Part shown: positions 1 to 8,998 of the stretch, one piece after another
Layout: every line of letters starts with the position of its first letter
Position numbering within the stretch: the first letter of the stretch is position 1
DNA from: Lysobacter stagni
GTDB lineage: Bacteria > Pseudomonadota > Gammaproteobacteria > Xanthomonadales > Xanthomonadaceae
DNA length: 64,000 bases
Assembly: GCF_030053425.1 (NCBI RefSeq)
Contig: NZ_JASGBI010000001.1
Span: 1,372,001-1,436,000, forward strand
Direction: 5' to 3'
Notes under the pieces: generated by a model
The model's database searches: none
What the model was told of the DNA's origin: nothing
The model's input: the letters and a program-made list of their open reading frames with translations, nothing else
Translations under genes and position numbers: made by a program

Positions 1-2158
1 CTTGCGCGGCGAGCCGGAACTTCTGCATGGTCTCCGAGTACAGCTGCAGCACGATCGGGTCCGCGTGGCCGAGGAAGCCCATGCGCTGCGCCCAGTCGAG
101 ATAGCCGCGATTGGCCATCTTGAAGTAGCGCGCGTGCTCGGGGATCTCGCTGCGCCAGAAGCCGCCGTTGTCGATGTACCGCTGCAGCTGTTGCGGATTG
201 GGCTGGCCCTTCGCCTCGACCTCGCCGTGCGCGCCGCGCCAGCCGGCCAGCAGGCCCACGCCCGGCGCGCGCTCGTGTCGCACGATGTAGTCGGCGTAGT
301 CGCGGTACTTCGGCGAACCGTCGTCGTTCACCAGGCCCGGCAACCCGAGTCGCGCGCCCAGATCGATCAGCACCGACTGGAAGCCGCGCACGTCGCGTCC
401 TTCGCGTTGCTTCGCGGCATCCAGGACCGGATGGCGGATCGCGTCGCTGGCGCCGTCGGCGTCGGAGATCGGCCGGTCGAGCAGGCTGATTGCGTCGAAG
501 CGTTCCAGGTAGGTCGTGTCGGGCAGCACGAGGTCCGCGTAGGCGACCATCTCCGAGGCGTACGCATCGGCATAGACGATGCGCGGGATGCGGTACTCGC
601 CGGCGTCGTCCTTGTCGGTCAGCCACGCGATGGTCTGCGCGGTGTTCATCGACGAGTTCCAGCTCATGTTCGCCATGAACATCATCAGCGTGTCGATGCG
701 GTACGGATCGCCCGCCCAGGCATTGCGGATGACGGTGTGCATCATCCCGTGCGCGGACAGCGGGTACGCCCACGAGAACGCATGGTCGATGCGTCGCGGG
801 GCACCGTTGGCATCGACGACCAGGTCTTCCGGTGCGTGGACGAAGCCCAGCGGTGCGGCGTCCAGCACGCCGTTGGCCTGGCGCGCCTTGCCGGGGCGGT
901 TCGGCGGCGGAATCGGCTTCGGGAACGGCGGCTGGTAACGGAACGAGCCCGGTGCATCCACCGCGCCCAGCAGCAGCTGCAGCACGTGCAGGGCGCGGCA
1001 GGTATGGAAGCCATTGCTGTGCGCGCTGATGCCGCGCATGGCGTGCATGGACACCGGGCGGCCCTGCATCTGCGCGTGCTCGCGGCCCCATGCGTCGGTC
1101 CACGGAATCGGCAGCGAGAACGCGCGGTCGAACGCGGCTTCAGTCAGTTCGCGTGCGATGCGGCGGATGGTATCGGCGGGAATGCCGCAGCGTTCGGCCA
1201 CGGCGTCGGGCGCGTATTGCGGATCGAGGTAGCGTTCGGCGACCAGATGGAACGACGGCACCGCGCGGCGGCCGTCGGGCAGCGCGTATTCACCGACCAC
1301 GCGCGGAGCGATGTCGATCGCGTCGGCGCGCGCGAATCCGCCGTCCGCCGTCGCGCACAGCGCGTGGCCCTGCGCATCGCGTGCGAACAGGCCGTCGTCC
1401 GCGCCGCCGGGATTGCGCACCACCAGCCAGTGCGCGTTGGTGTATCGCACCAGGTAGTCCAGGTCGATGCGGTCGGCCTTGAGCAGCTCGTGGATCAGCG
1501 CGAAGGCGAACAGGCCGTCGGTACCCGGGCGGATGCCGATCCACTCGTCGGCGATGGCGCCGTAGCCCGAGCGCACCGGGTTCACCGCGACGATCTTCGC
1601 GCCGCGGGCCTTCAACTTGCCCAGGCCCAGCTTGATCGGATTGGAGTCGTGGTCTTCGGCCACGCCCCACAGCATCAGGTACTGCGTGTGGTCCCAGTCG
1701 GGCTCGCCGAATTCCCAGAAGCTGCCGCCCAGCGAATACAGGCCACCGGCCGCCATGTTGACCGAGCAGAAACCGCCGTGCGCTGCGTAGTTCACCGTGC
1801 CGAACTGCTGCGCCCACCAGCCGGTCAGCGCCTGCGACTGGTCGCGACCGGTGAAGAAAGCCAGCTCGTCGGGATTGCGTTCGCGGATCGGCTTGAGCCA
1901 CGACGTCGCGATGTCCAGCGCCTCGTCCCATTCGATCTCGCGGAATTCGCCGGAACCGCGTTCGCCCACGCGCAGCAGTGGTTTGTCCAGCCGCGCCGGC
2001 GAGTAGTGCTGCATGATCCCCGCCGAACCCTTCGCGCACAGCACGCCGCGATTGACCGGATGGTCCGGGTTGCCCTGGATGTAGCGGATCTGCCCGTCCT
2101 TCAGCCACACCTTGATGCCGCAACGGCACGCGCACATGTAGCACGTGGTCGTCTTCAT
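1..2158 (-). CDS. Molybdopterin oxidoreductase (DMSO reductase superfamily), 3' truncated
   Basis: The frame runs without a stop from the ATG at 2158 to the window edge, giving about 719 residues with the C-terminus missing. The N-terminus has the [4Fe-4S] pattern Cys6-x2-Cys9-x3-Cys13 and Cys41. A 'GGFCSVNMAAGG' segment places Cys131 where this superfamily carries its molybdenum ligand. The stretch 'GVAEDHDSNPIKLGLGKLK' resembles, from memory, the catalytic subunit of cytoplasmic sulfite dehydrogenase (SoeA). No Tat signal precedes the cysteines, so a cytoplasmic location is likely. The expected iron-sulfur and membrane-anchor partners would lie beyond the left edge. The superfamily assignment is firm; the substrate is inferred. 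Confidence 0.85.
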   Translation of the reverse strand, partial: MKTTTCYMCACRCGIKVWLKDGQIRYIQGNPDHPVNRGVLCAKGSAGIMQHYSPARLDKPLLRVGERGSGEFREIEWDEALDIATSWLKPIRERNPDELAFFTGRDQSQALTGWWAQQFGTVNYAAHGGFCSVNMAAGGLYSLGGSFWEFGEPDWDHTQYLMLWGVAEDHDSNPIKLGLGKLKARGAKIVAVNPVRSGYGAIADEWIGIRPGTDGLFAFALIHELLKADRIDLDYLVRYTNAHWLVVRNPGGADDGLFARDAQGHALCATADGGFARADAIDIAPRVVGEYALPDGRRAVPSFHLVAERYLDPQYAPDAVAERCGIPADTIRRIARELTEAAFDRAFSLPIPWTDAWGREHAQMQGRPVSMHAMRGISAHSNGFHTCRALHVLQLLLGAVDAPGSFRYQPPFPKPIPPPNRPGKARQANGVLDAAPLGFVHAPEDLVVDANGAPRRIDHAFSWAYPLSAHGMMHTVIRNAWAGDPYRIDTLMMFMANMSWNSSMNTAQTIAWLTDKDDAGEYRIPRIVYADAYASEMVAYADLVLPDTTYLERFDAISLLDRPISDADGASDAIRHPVLDAAKQREGRDVRGFQSVLIDLGARLGLPGLVNDDGSPKYRDYADYIVRHERAPGVGLLAGWRGAHGEVEAKGQPNPQQLQRYIDNGGFWRSEIPEHARYFKMANRGYLDWAQRMGFLGHADPIVLQLYSETMQKFRLAAQ

Positions 2159-2281
2159 TTCGTCGCCGACGGACGGCGAGGTGTCGATGGCTGGCTCGGC
2201 GGGCGCGCGCATCCGGGCATTGTGCCCTGCGCGGCGGGATTCAGGCGACCTGAGGCATGTGCCGCGCGACCACGCCCGTCA

Positions 2282-2890
2282 TCAGGGGCGGCAGAGCCGG
2301 CGTTCGTAGTCCAGTTGCTGTTGCAGCACCGCGCTGTCGCCGTCGAGCGCCAGGTCGCCGATGTTGCGGCGGTTCTCGCGACAAGGTTCGTCCGGGTCGC
2401 GCGCGCCGAACATGCGGCCGATGCCATTCACGACCGTGGCCACGCTGGTTTGCTGGCGCATCCGGAAGCGCTCGCTGCCCTCGCCGGGCAGACGCGCGAT
2501 GCGTTGCGCGAACGGGTCGCCCGGGGCGATCGCGACAGGGGCCTGCGCCGCCTGCCGTGCCTGCATCAGATAGACCGCGGACATCGGCCGGTCGACCGGC
2601 GAAGGCGAGGATGCGTCGCGGTCTGGCGACGCATCCGGTTCCGCGGAGGCCGTCACGGTTCTCGCGAGGCGGGACAATGCGGGCGATCGTGGAACATGCG
2701 CCGTTGGCGCCGCGCCTTCCCGACGTGCGGTGTCACGTGGAATCCACACCACCTGCAGCGCGCGTTCGGCGACGACGGGAACCTCCGGCCGCATCATTCG
2801 CGTCAGAAGCCAGAACAACCCCGCATTGGCCGTTACCGTCACCACCGCCGCCACGGCGGCGTCCCATCGCAATCCCTGCGTCGACTCCAT
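2282..2890 (-). CDS. Hypothetical single-pass membrane protein
   Basis: 202 residues. One hydrophobic segment lies near residues 11-31, preceded by a short N-terminus. It is followed by a Pro/Ser/Ala-rich linker and a C-terminal part with two cysteines ('DEPCREN', 'RRLCRP'). No known family was recognised. Topology suggests a bitopic inner-membrane protein with a periplasmic tail. It sits upstream of the molybdenum oxidoreductase on the same strand, separated by 123 bases, so co-transcription is possible but not shown. It is divergent from the WYL regulator. Confidence 0.6.
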   Translation of the reverse strand: MESTQGLRWDAAVAAVVTVTANAGLFWLLTRMMRPEVPVVAERALQVVWIPRDTARREGAAPTAHVPRSPALSRLARTVTASAEPDASPDRDASSPSPVDRPMSAVYLMQARQAAQAPVAIAPGDPFAQRIARLPGEGSERFRMRQQTSVATVVNGIGRMFGARDPDEPCRENRRNIGDLALDGDSAVLQQQLDYERRLCRP

Positions 2891-3014
2891 CGCGTCCCCT
2901 TCGAGTGCCGGCGGAGTATGGGGAACGCGGAGTTAAACGCCGGTTAGCCGTCGCGCTGGCGGCCGTGGAGCCACGGTGAGATGCTTTCCCTCCGAGACCC
3001 TCGCCCCGCATGCC

Positions 3015-3983
3015 ATGGAACGCATCGAACGCATCCACGCCCTCCACCGCATCCTCAGCGCCGCGCGCTACCCGGTGACGGTGCAGCGCCTGCAGGAAGA
3101 CCTGGAATGCTCCCGCGCGACGGTTTACCGCGACCTGGCCTACCTGCGCGATTACCTCATGGCCCCGGTCGTCGGCAATGGCGAGGCCGGTTTCCGCTAT
3201 GACCACAGCGACGGCGACCGCTTCGAACTGCCGGGCCTGTGGTTGAGTTCGGAGGAGCTGCACTCGCTGTTGGCCGCGCAGCAGCTGCTCGTGCGCAGTG
3301 GCGGCGGCGTGCTGTCCAACGCGCTGGCGCCGCTGCAGCACCGCATCGAAAAGCTGCTGGACGAACATGCCGGAGGACGCCGTGTCCCGGTCGAGCGCGT
3401 GCGGGTGATCCCGCACCGCACGCGCAGGCTGGACGAGACCGCGTTCCGCAACGTGGCCACCGCGGTGCTCGACCGCAAGCAGCTGAGCTTCGAGTACCGG
3501 GCCCGTTCCACCGACGAGCAGACCCGGCGCATGGTGTCGCCGCAGCGCCTCACGCACTACCGCGAGAACTGGTACCTCGACGCCTGGGACCACAACCGCG
3601 AAGCGCTGCGCAGCTTCGCCGTGGACCGCATCAGCGCGGCGAAGATTTCCGAGGACGTGGCGCGCGACGTGCCCGATGCGGAACTCGATCAACACCTGGC
3701 GTCGAGCTACGGCATCTTCTCCGGCACGCCGAAGGGTTGGGCGACGATCCTGTTCACGCCCAAGGCCGCGCGCTGGGTGGCCGACGAGCACTGGCACTCG
3801 CAGCAGCAGGGACGTTTCCTTCCCGATGGCCGCTACGAGTTGAAGGTGCCCTACAGTGCCGGCCGCGAGCTGCTGATGGACGTGATGCACTACGGCAGCG
3901 ATGCGGAAATCGTCGAGCCGCCGGTGCTGCGCGAGCAGGCCAGGGCGCTGCTGCAGCTGGCGCTGAGCAATTACGACCGCTGA
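3015..3983 (+). CDS. YafY-type WYL-domain transcriptional regulator
   Basis: 322 residues from the ATG at 3015. Residues about 1-60 form a DeoR-like helix-turn-helix ('TVQRLQEDLECSRATVYRDL'), followed by a WYL domain ('LTHYRENWYLDAWDHN', with further conserved arginines) and a C-terminal WCX-like extension. Such proteins are one-component regulators thought to sense nucleic acid or nucleotide ligands through the WYL domain. An in-frame start at 2976 would add 13 residues not typical of the family, so 3015 is preferred. The gene is divergent from the membrane protein on its left. No target is evident. Confidence 0.85.
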   Translation: MERIERIHALHRILSAARYPVTVQRLQEDLECSRATVYRDLAYLRDYLMAPVVGNGEAGFRYDHSDGDRFELPGLWLSSEELHSLLAAQQLLVRSGGGVLSNALAPLQHRIEKLLDEHAGGRRVPVERVRVIPHRTRRLDETAFRNVATAVLDRKQLSFEYRARSTDEQTRRMVSPQRLTHYRENWYLDAWDHNREALRSFAVDRISAAKISEDVARDVPDAELDQHLASSYGIFSGTPKGWATILFTPKAARWVADEHWHSQQQGRFLPDGRYELKVPYSAGRELLMDVMHYGSDAEIVEPPVLREQARALLQLALSNYDR

Positions 3984-4010
3984 TCCGCTTTCCCCTCTGC
4001 CCGGCCAGCT

Positions 4011-4130
4011 GCGCTGGCCGACCCTCCCGCAAGGGGAGGGGGTTGGACAAGGGAGAGGCAGTGCTCTCCCACCTCTCCCCTTGTGGGAGAGGTCGACGCG
4101 CGCAGCGCGTCGGGAGAGGGGGCCGTCGCA
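4011..4130. repeat. Cluster of short C/G-rich palindromes
   Basis: The gap after the WYL regulator holds three inverted repeats. Arms CCCTCCC/GGGAGGG lie at 4022-4040, a 9-bp-arm hairpin ACCTCTCCC/GGGAGAGGT at 4071-4093, and GACGCGC/GCGCGTC near 4094-4110. They resemble other intergenic C-rich palindromes in this window. The 199-base gap shows no coding potential of its own. Confidence 0.6.
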
Positions 4131-4182
4131 GCCCCTGAGATCCCCCACCCGCACGCTGGCTCCATCAACCCGGAGCCGCGCC

Positions 4183-4491
4183 ATGAAGACGACCCGCACC
4201 GATATCGATCCCGGCCTGGAAGGCCTGCTGCGTCATGCCGTTGCGATCGGCGCAGCCATCGTCGTGCTGCTGCCCGCCGCGCGCGGTTTCAGCCCCACCT
4301 TCGGATGGATGCCGCTGTGGCTGCTGGCCATGCCGGCCTGCGCGTGGTGGGCGCTGCATCGCTTCCGCCTGCCGGTGCGAGAGACGGACGAAGCATCGGC
4401 CTCCGTCCTGCGCCCGCGTCGTCGGGCGGGCACGCAGGCACGTCGCCGGCGGGCGTCGGTCCTGCGTCTGCGCCGGCCGCAGGCGGCCTGA
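4183..4491 (+). CDS. Small hypothetical membrane protein
   Basis: 102 residues from the ATG at 4183, with a weak purine stretch (GGAG) at 4172-4175. Two hydrophobic segments (about 16-33 and 42-58) suggest two membrane passes, and the C-terminal third is very Arg-rich. No family recognised. It lies between the palindrome cluster and the prolyl oligopeptidase gene. The basic tail would face the cytoplasm under the positive-inside rule. The chance of a spurious open frame in GC-rich DNA is real. Confidence 0.45.
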   Translation: MKTTRTDIDPGLEGLLRHAVAIGAAIVVLLPAARGFSPTFGWMPLWLLAMPACAWWALHRFRLPVRETDEASASVLRPRRRAGTQARRRRASVLRLRRPQAA

Positions 4492-4591
4492 GCCACCGCA
4501 TCCGGCACGTCCGGAGGACCTCCGGCACGGCAGGCCCCACCGCGCGCTGTGCTAGCGTTCCGGCTCCGATTTCACCGTGCCCGGAGCGCCC

Positions 4592-6721
4592 ATGCCGAAG
4601 CTGTCGCACGCCTGCCAGACCCTGTTGATCTCCGCAGGCCTCGCGGCCGCGTCGCTGGCCGGCGCCGCACCCGCCAAGGAGTCCCCCGCCGTGTCCGCCG
4701 ATGCTTCCACCGATCCCTACGCCTGGCTTGAGGACGTCACCGGGGAACGCCCGCTGGCCTGGGTGCGCGAGCAGAACGCGAAGTCCGAAGGCGAGCTGAC
4801 CACTTCGCCGCAGTTCCGCCAGCTGGAATCCGACATCCGCGGCATCCTCGATTCCGACGCCAAGATCCCCGGCGTCGAGAAGATCGGCGAGTACTACTAC
4901 AACTTCTGGAAGGACAAGCAGCACGAACGCGGCCTGTGGCGCCGCACCACGCTGGCCGAGTACCGCAAGGACAAGCCGCAGTGGGAAACGGTCATCGACC
5001 TGGACGCGCTCAACAAGGCGGAGAACGAGAACTGGGTGTGGCACGGCGTGGACTGCCTGCGCCCGGACTACACCCGCTGCCTGATCGCGCTCTCGCGCGG
5101 CGGCGCCGATGCCGACGTCACGCGCGAGTTCGACCTGTCCACCCGGTCGTGGGTGAAGGACGGCTTCTTCCGCGACGAGGCCAAGGGCGCGCTGGGCTGG
5201 ATCGACCGCGACACGGTGTACGTCTACACCGATTTCGGTGCCGGCTCGATGACCAGCTCGGGCTACCCGCGCATCGTCAAGGAATGGAAGCGCGGCACGC
5301 CGATCGGGCAGGCGCGCGTGGTGTACGAGGGCAAGCCCGACGACATGTACATCGCCGCGCTGCGCGACCACACACCGGGTTTCGAGCGCGATTTCGTCAG
5401 CCGCACGATCGCCTTCTACAACGACGAGCTGTACCTGCGCGCAGGCGACAAGCTTGCGAAGATCGACGCGCCCAACTCCGCCAACAAGTCCGTGCACAGG
5501 GACTGGCTGCTGCTGGAACTGCGCGAACCCTATGAGGCCGGCGGCAGGACCTGGCCTGCCGGCAGCCTGATCGCGACGAAGTTCGACGATTTCATGGCCG
5601 GCAAGCGCGAGTTCACCGCGCTGTTCGCGCCCACCGAGCGCACCTCGCTGTCCGGCTACACCTGGACGAAGACGCATCTGGTGCTGAACGTACTGGACGA
5701 CGTGAAGAACCGCCTGAGCGTGCTGACGCCGGGAGCCGGCGAGTGGAAGCACAGTGAGTTCACCGGGGCGCCGTCGTTCGGAACGCTGGTGGTGGCGCCG
5801 GTCGATCCGGACGAAAGCGACGCCGTGTGGCTCACCGCCACCGACTACCTCACGCCGACCACGCTGTCGCTGGCGCAGATCGGCACGAAGCCGGAAGTGC
5901 TCAAGACGATGCCGGTGTTCTTCGACGCGTCGAAGAACGTGATCGAGCAGCACTTCGCCACGTCGAAGGATGGCACCCGCGTGCCGTACTTCATGGTGCG
6001 TCCGAAGGGGCTGGCCCTGGACGGCACCGCGCCGACGCTGCTGTACGGCTACGGCGGCTTCGAGATTTCGCTGACGCCGGCGTACTCCGGCAGCGTCGGC
6101 AAGGGCTGGCTGGAGAAGGGTGGCGTGTACGCGGTGGCCAACATCCGCGGCGGCGGCGAATACGGTCCGCGCTGGCACCAGGCTGCGCTCAAGGCCAACC
6201 GGCACAAGGCGTACGAAGACTTCGCCGCGGTCGCGCAGGATCTGATCGCGCGCAAGGTCACGTCGACCCCGCACCTGGGCATCCAGGGCGGCAGCAACGG
6301 CGGCCTGCTCACCGGCAACATGCTCACGCAGTATCCGGACCTCTTCGGTGCCGTCGTCGTGCAGGTTCCGTTGCTGGACATGAAGCGCTACAGCCACCTG
6401 CTGGCGGGCGCGTCGTGGATGGCCGAGTACGGCGATCCCGACACCGCCGACTGGGACTACATCCGCAGCTTCTCGCCGTACCACCTGTTCGACGCGAAGC
6501 GCACCTACCCGCCGGTGATCTTCATGACCTCCACCCGCGACGACCGCGTCCACCCGGGCCACGCCCGCAAGATGGCGGCGAAGATGCTGGAAGCGGGCAA
6601 GGACGTGCGCTACTACGAGAACATCGAGGGTGGCCACGGCGGCTCGGCCAACAATGCCCAGGCCGCGCACATGAGCGCGCTGGCGTTCACGTTCCTGTGG
6701 AATGAGTTGAGCGGCAAGTAA
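4592..6721 (+). CDS. Exported prolyl oligopeptidase family serine peptidase (S9A)
   Basis: 709 residues from the ATG at 4592, preceded by CCGGAGCG; a GTG 15 bases upstream is less likely. Residues 1-27 form a signal peptide ending near 'SLAGAAPA'. A beta-propeller region follows, then an alpha/beta-hydrolase domain with nucleophile Ser568 in GGSNGG, Asp650/651 in 'TRDDRVHPGH' and His682 in 'EGGHGG', a complete triad. Family members cleave short proline-containing peptides; the signal peptide points to the periplasm or secretion. The next gene is a second, divergent S9 peptidase. Assignment is confident; natural substrates are unknown. Confidence 0.93.
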   Translation: MPKLSHACQTLLISAGLAAASLAGAAPAKESPAVSADASTDPYAWLEDVTGERPLAWVREQNAKSEGELTTSPQFRQLESDIRGILDSDAKIPGVEKIGEYYYNFWKDKQHERGLWRRTTLAEYRKDKPQWETVIDLDALNKAENENWVWHGVDCLRPDYTRCLIALSRGGADADVTREFDLSTRSWVKDGFFRDEAKGALGWIDRDTVYVYTDFGAGSMTSSGYPRIVKEWKRGTPIGQARVVYEGKPDDMYIAALRDHTPGFERDFVSRTIAFYNDELYLRAGDKLAKIDAPNSANKSVHRDWLLLELREPYEAGGRTWPAGSLIATKFDDFMAGKREFTALFAPTERTSLSGYTWTKTHLVLNVLDDVKNRLSVLTPGAGEWKHSEFTGAPSFGTLVVAPVDPDESDAVWLTATDYLTPTTLSLAQIGTKPEVLKTMPVFFDASKNVIEQHFATSKDGTRVPYFMVRPKGLALDGTAPTLLYGYGGFEISLTPAYSGSVGKGWLEKGGVYAVANIRGGGEYGPRWHQAALKANRHKAYEDFAAVAQDLIARKVTSTPHLGIQGGSNGGLLTGNMLTQYPDLFGAVVVQVPLLDMKRYSHLLAGASWMAEYGDPDTADWDYIRSFSPYHLFDAKRTYPPVIFMTSTRDDRVHPGHARKMAAKMLEAGKDVRYYENIEGGHGGSANNAQAAHMSALAFTFLWNELSGK

Positions 6722-6733
6722 GCCGCTGCTTTT

Positions 6734-6757
6734 CCCTCCCCTGCAGGCAGGGGAGGG
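6734..6757. repeat. C-rich palindrome, 11-bp arms
   Basis: Perfect inverted repeat with arms CCCTCCCCTGC and GCAGGGGAGGG around a 2-base loop, 12 bases after the S9A peptidase stop. It belongs to the dispersed palindrome family also seen at 8975, 9181, 15019, 15103 and 61613. There is no T-run after it, so it is not a classic terminator. Confidence 0.75.
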
Positions 6758-6802
6758 GTTCCACGAGCCGCACGTTGTCATTGGCACAACCGGACCCCAT
6801 CC

Positions 6803-8962
6803 ATGAAATCGACCCATCTCCTGCTTTCGGCCCTCCTGATGAGCACTTCCGCCACCACCCTCGCGGCCCATGCCGCCACCCCGCCCGACGCGGCCAAGAA
6901 GCCGCACGCCGTCAAGGCGCCGCACGGCGCCCAGCGCAACGACGAGTACTACTGGCTGCGCGACGACAAGCGCGAGAACAAGGAAATGCTGGCGTACCTC
7001 AACGCCGAGAACGCCTACGCCGATGCGGTGATGGCGCCGCTGAAGCCGCTGGAGAACACGCTGTACGAGGAAATCGTCGGCCGCATCAAGCAGGACGACA
7101 GTTCCGTGCCGTACCGCGAGCGCGGCCACTGGTACTACAGCCGTTTCGAGACCGGCCAGGACTACCCCGTCTACGCGCGCCGCGCCGGCACGATGGACGC
7201 CGCCGAGCAGGTCCTGCTCGACGTCAATGTCATGGCCAAGGGCAAGGACTACTTCAACGTCGGCGACTGGGAAGTCAGCCAGGACAACAAGCTCCTGGCC
7301 TGGGCCGACGACGCCGTCGGCCGTCGCCAGTACGTCATCCGTTTCAAGAACCTGGAAACGGGCGAGGTCTACGCCGACGAGATCAAGGGCGTCTCGCCGA
7401 ACCTGGTCTGGGCGGACGACAACCGGACGCTGTTCTACGTCGAGAACGACCCCGAGACCCTGCTCACCGTTCGCGTGAAGAAGCACGTGCTCGGCACGCC
7501 CGCCTCACAGGACGTGCTGGTGTACGAGGAAAAGGACGACAGCTTCTACATGGGCATCGACCGCTCGCGCGACGACAAGTACATCTGCATCGGCGTGGAG
7601 AGCACGGTGTCCAGCGAGATGCGCTGCGCGCCGGCGTCGAGTCCCGAGAAGTTCGTGGTGCTGGCGCCGCGCGAGCGCGACGTCGAGTACCAGGCCGACC
7701 ACCTGGGCGATCGCTGGGTCATCCGCACCAACGCCCCGGGCGCGGATGGCAAGGCCGCGAAGAACTTCAAGCTCGTCACCGCGCCCAGCGACTCGACCTC
7801 GCGCAAGCAGTGGACGGATTTCGTGCCGCACCGCGATGACGTGTTCGTCGAAGGCTTCGAACTGTTCGACGGCTTCACCGTGGTCGCCGAGCGCTCGGAC
7901 GCACTGGAGCGCCTGCGCGTGCTCAAGGGCGACGGCCACGAGGAATACGTGAAGGCCGACGAGCCCGCGTACGCGATGGGCCTGGCGGTCAATTCCGAAC
8001 ACGACACACCGTGGCTGCGCTACAGCTACACCTCGCTGACCACGCCGGGCACCACCTACGAGGTGAACGTGCTGACCGGTGAGCGCAAGCTGCTCAAGCG
8101 CGAGCCGGTGATCGGCTACGACCCCGACAAGTACGTCACCGAGCGTGTCTGGGCCACCGCCCGCGACGGCGTGAAGGTGCCGGTGTCGCTGGTCTACCGA
8201 CGTGGCTTCGAGAAGAACGGCAAGGCCGCGATGCTGCAGTACGCCTACGGCAGCTACGGTTCTTCGACCGATCCGCGCTTCAACGGCCCGGTGGTGAGCC
8301 TGCTGGACCGCGGCATGGTCTACGCCATCGCCCACATCCGCGGCGGCCAGGAAATGGGTCGCAAGTGGTACGACGACGGCAAGCTGTTCCACAAGAAGAA
8401 CACCTTCACCGACTTCATCGATGTCACCTCGGACCTGGTGAAGCAGGGCTATGCCGCCAAGGACCGCGTCGCGGCCTACGGCGGCAGCGCCGGCGGCCTG
8501 CTGATGGGCGCGATCGCCAACATGGCGCCTGACCATTACCGCGTGATCCTGTCGCAGGTGCCGTTCGTCGACGTGGTCACCACCATGCTCGACCCGACGA
8601 TCCCGCTCACCACCAACGAGTACGACGAGTGGGGCAATCCGGAGAAGAAGGACTACTACGACTACATGCTGTCGTACTCGCCGTACGACAACCTGTCGAA
8701 GCAGGCCTATCCGGCGATGTTCGTCGGTACCGGCCTGTGGGATTCGCAGGTGCAGTACTGGGAGCCGGCCAAGTACGTGGCGCGCCTGCGCGACCTGGAC
8801 CAGGGCAAGGAGCCGGTGGTGTTCCGCACCAACATGGACGCCGGCCACGGCGGCAAGTCGGGCCGCTTCCGCCGGTACCGCGAGCTGTCGGAGATGTACG
8901 CATTCATGCTCGACCAGCTGGGGCTGTCGGGTACGCCGGCGGCGACGGCTGCAGCAAAGTAA
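6803..8962 (+). CDS. ptrB: Oligopeptidase B-like S9 serine peptidase with signal peptide
   Basis: 719 residues. A signal peptide covers about residues 1-24 ('LLLSALLMSTSATTLAAHA'). The beta-propeller is followed by a hydrolase domain with Ser562 in YGGSAGG, Asp647 in 'GLWDSQV' and His682 in 'DAGHGG'. The pattern 'PRFNGPVVSLLDRGMVYAIA' and the YGGSAGG nucleophile elbow are typical of oligopeptidase B, which cuts after Arg/Lys in short peptides. Classical oligopeptidase B is cytosolic, so the signal peptide is noteworthy. It lies 81 bases after another S9 gene with one palindrome between them. S9 family membership is certain; the B subtype is likely. Confidence 0.9.
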   Translation: MKSTHLLLSALLMSTSATTLAAHAATPPDAAKKPHAVKAPHGAQRNDEYYWLRDDKRENKEMLAYLNAENAYADAVMAPLKPLENTLYEEIVGRIKQDDSSVPYRERGHWYYSRFETGQDYPVYARRAGTMDAAEQVLLDVNVMAKGKDYFNVGDWEVSQDNKLLAWADDAVGRRQYVIRFKNLETGEVYADEIKGVSPNLVWADDNRTLFYVENDPETLLTVRVKKHVLGTPASQDVLVYEEKDDSFYMGIDRSRDDKYICIGVESTVSSEMRCAPASSPEKFVVLAPRERDVEYQADHLGDRWVIRTNAPGADGKAAKNFKLVTAPSDSTSRKQWTDFVPHRDDVFVEGFELFDGFTVVAERSDALERLRVLKGDGHEEYVKADEPAYAMGLAVNSEHDTPWLRYSYTSLTTPGTTYEVNVLTGERKLLKREPVIGYDPDKYVTERVWATARDGVKVPVSLVYRRGFEKNGKAAMLQYAYGSYGSSTDPRFNGPVVSLLDRGMVYAIAHIRGGQEMGRKWYDDGKLFHKKNTFTDFIDVTSDLVKQGYAAKDRVAAYGGSAGGLLMGAIANMAPDHYRVILSQVPFVDVVTTMLDPTIPLTTNEYDEWGNPEKKDYYDYMLSYSPYDNLSKQAYPAMFVGTGLWDSQVQYWEPAKYVARLRDLDQGKEPVVFRTNMDAGHGGKSGRFRRYRELSEMYAFMLDQLGLSGTPAATAAAK

Positions 8963-8974
8963 GCGCGACTTGCT

Positions 8975-8998
8975 CCTCCCCCTGCTTGCAGGGGGAGG
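8975..8998. repeat. C-rich palindrome, 11-bp arms
   Basis: Arms CCTCCCCCTGC / GCAGGGGGAGG with loop TT, directly downstream of the oligopeptidase B stop. Same family as the palindromes at 6734 and 9181. Confidence 0.75.

Noticed and set aside
2..2947. A 981-codon open frame on the plus strand
   Set aside because: It lies opposite the molybdopterin oxidoreductase and the membrane protein. Its translation is Arg/His/Val-rich without domains, a typical GC-rich shadow.
4094..4110. GACGCGC...GCGCGTC as a protein-binding operator
   Set aside because: It lies in a cluster of C/G-rich repeats and simple GC repeats of this size are expected here by chance.
4289..7486. A 1065-codon minus-strand open frame
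   Set aside because: Antisense to the exported S9 peptidase and the start of the next one; low-complexity composition.
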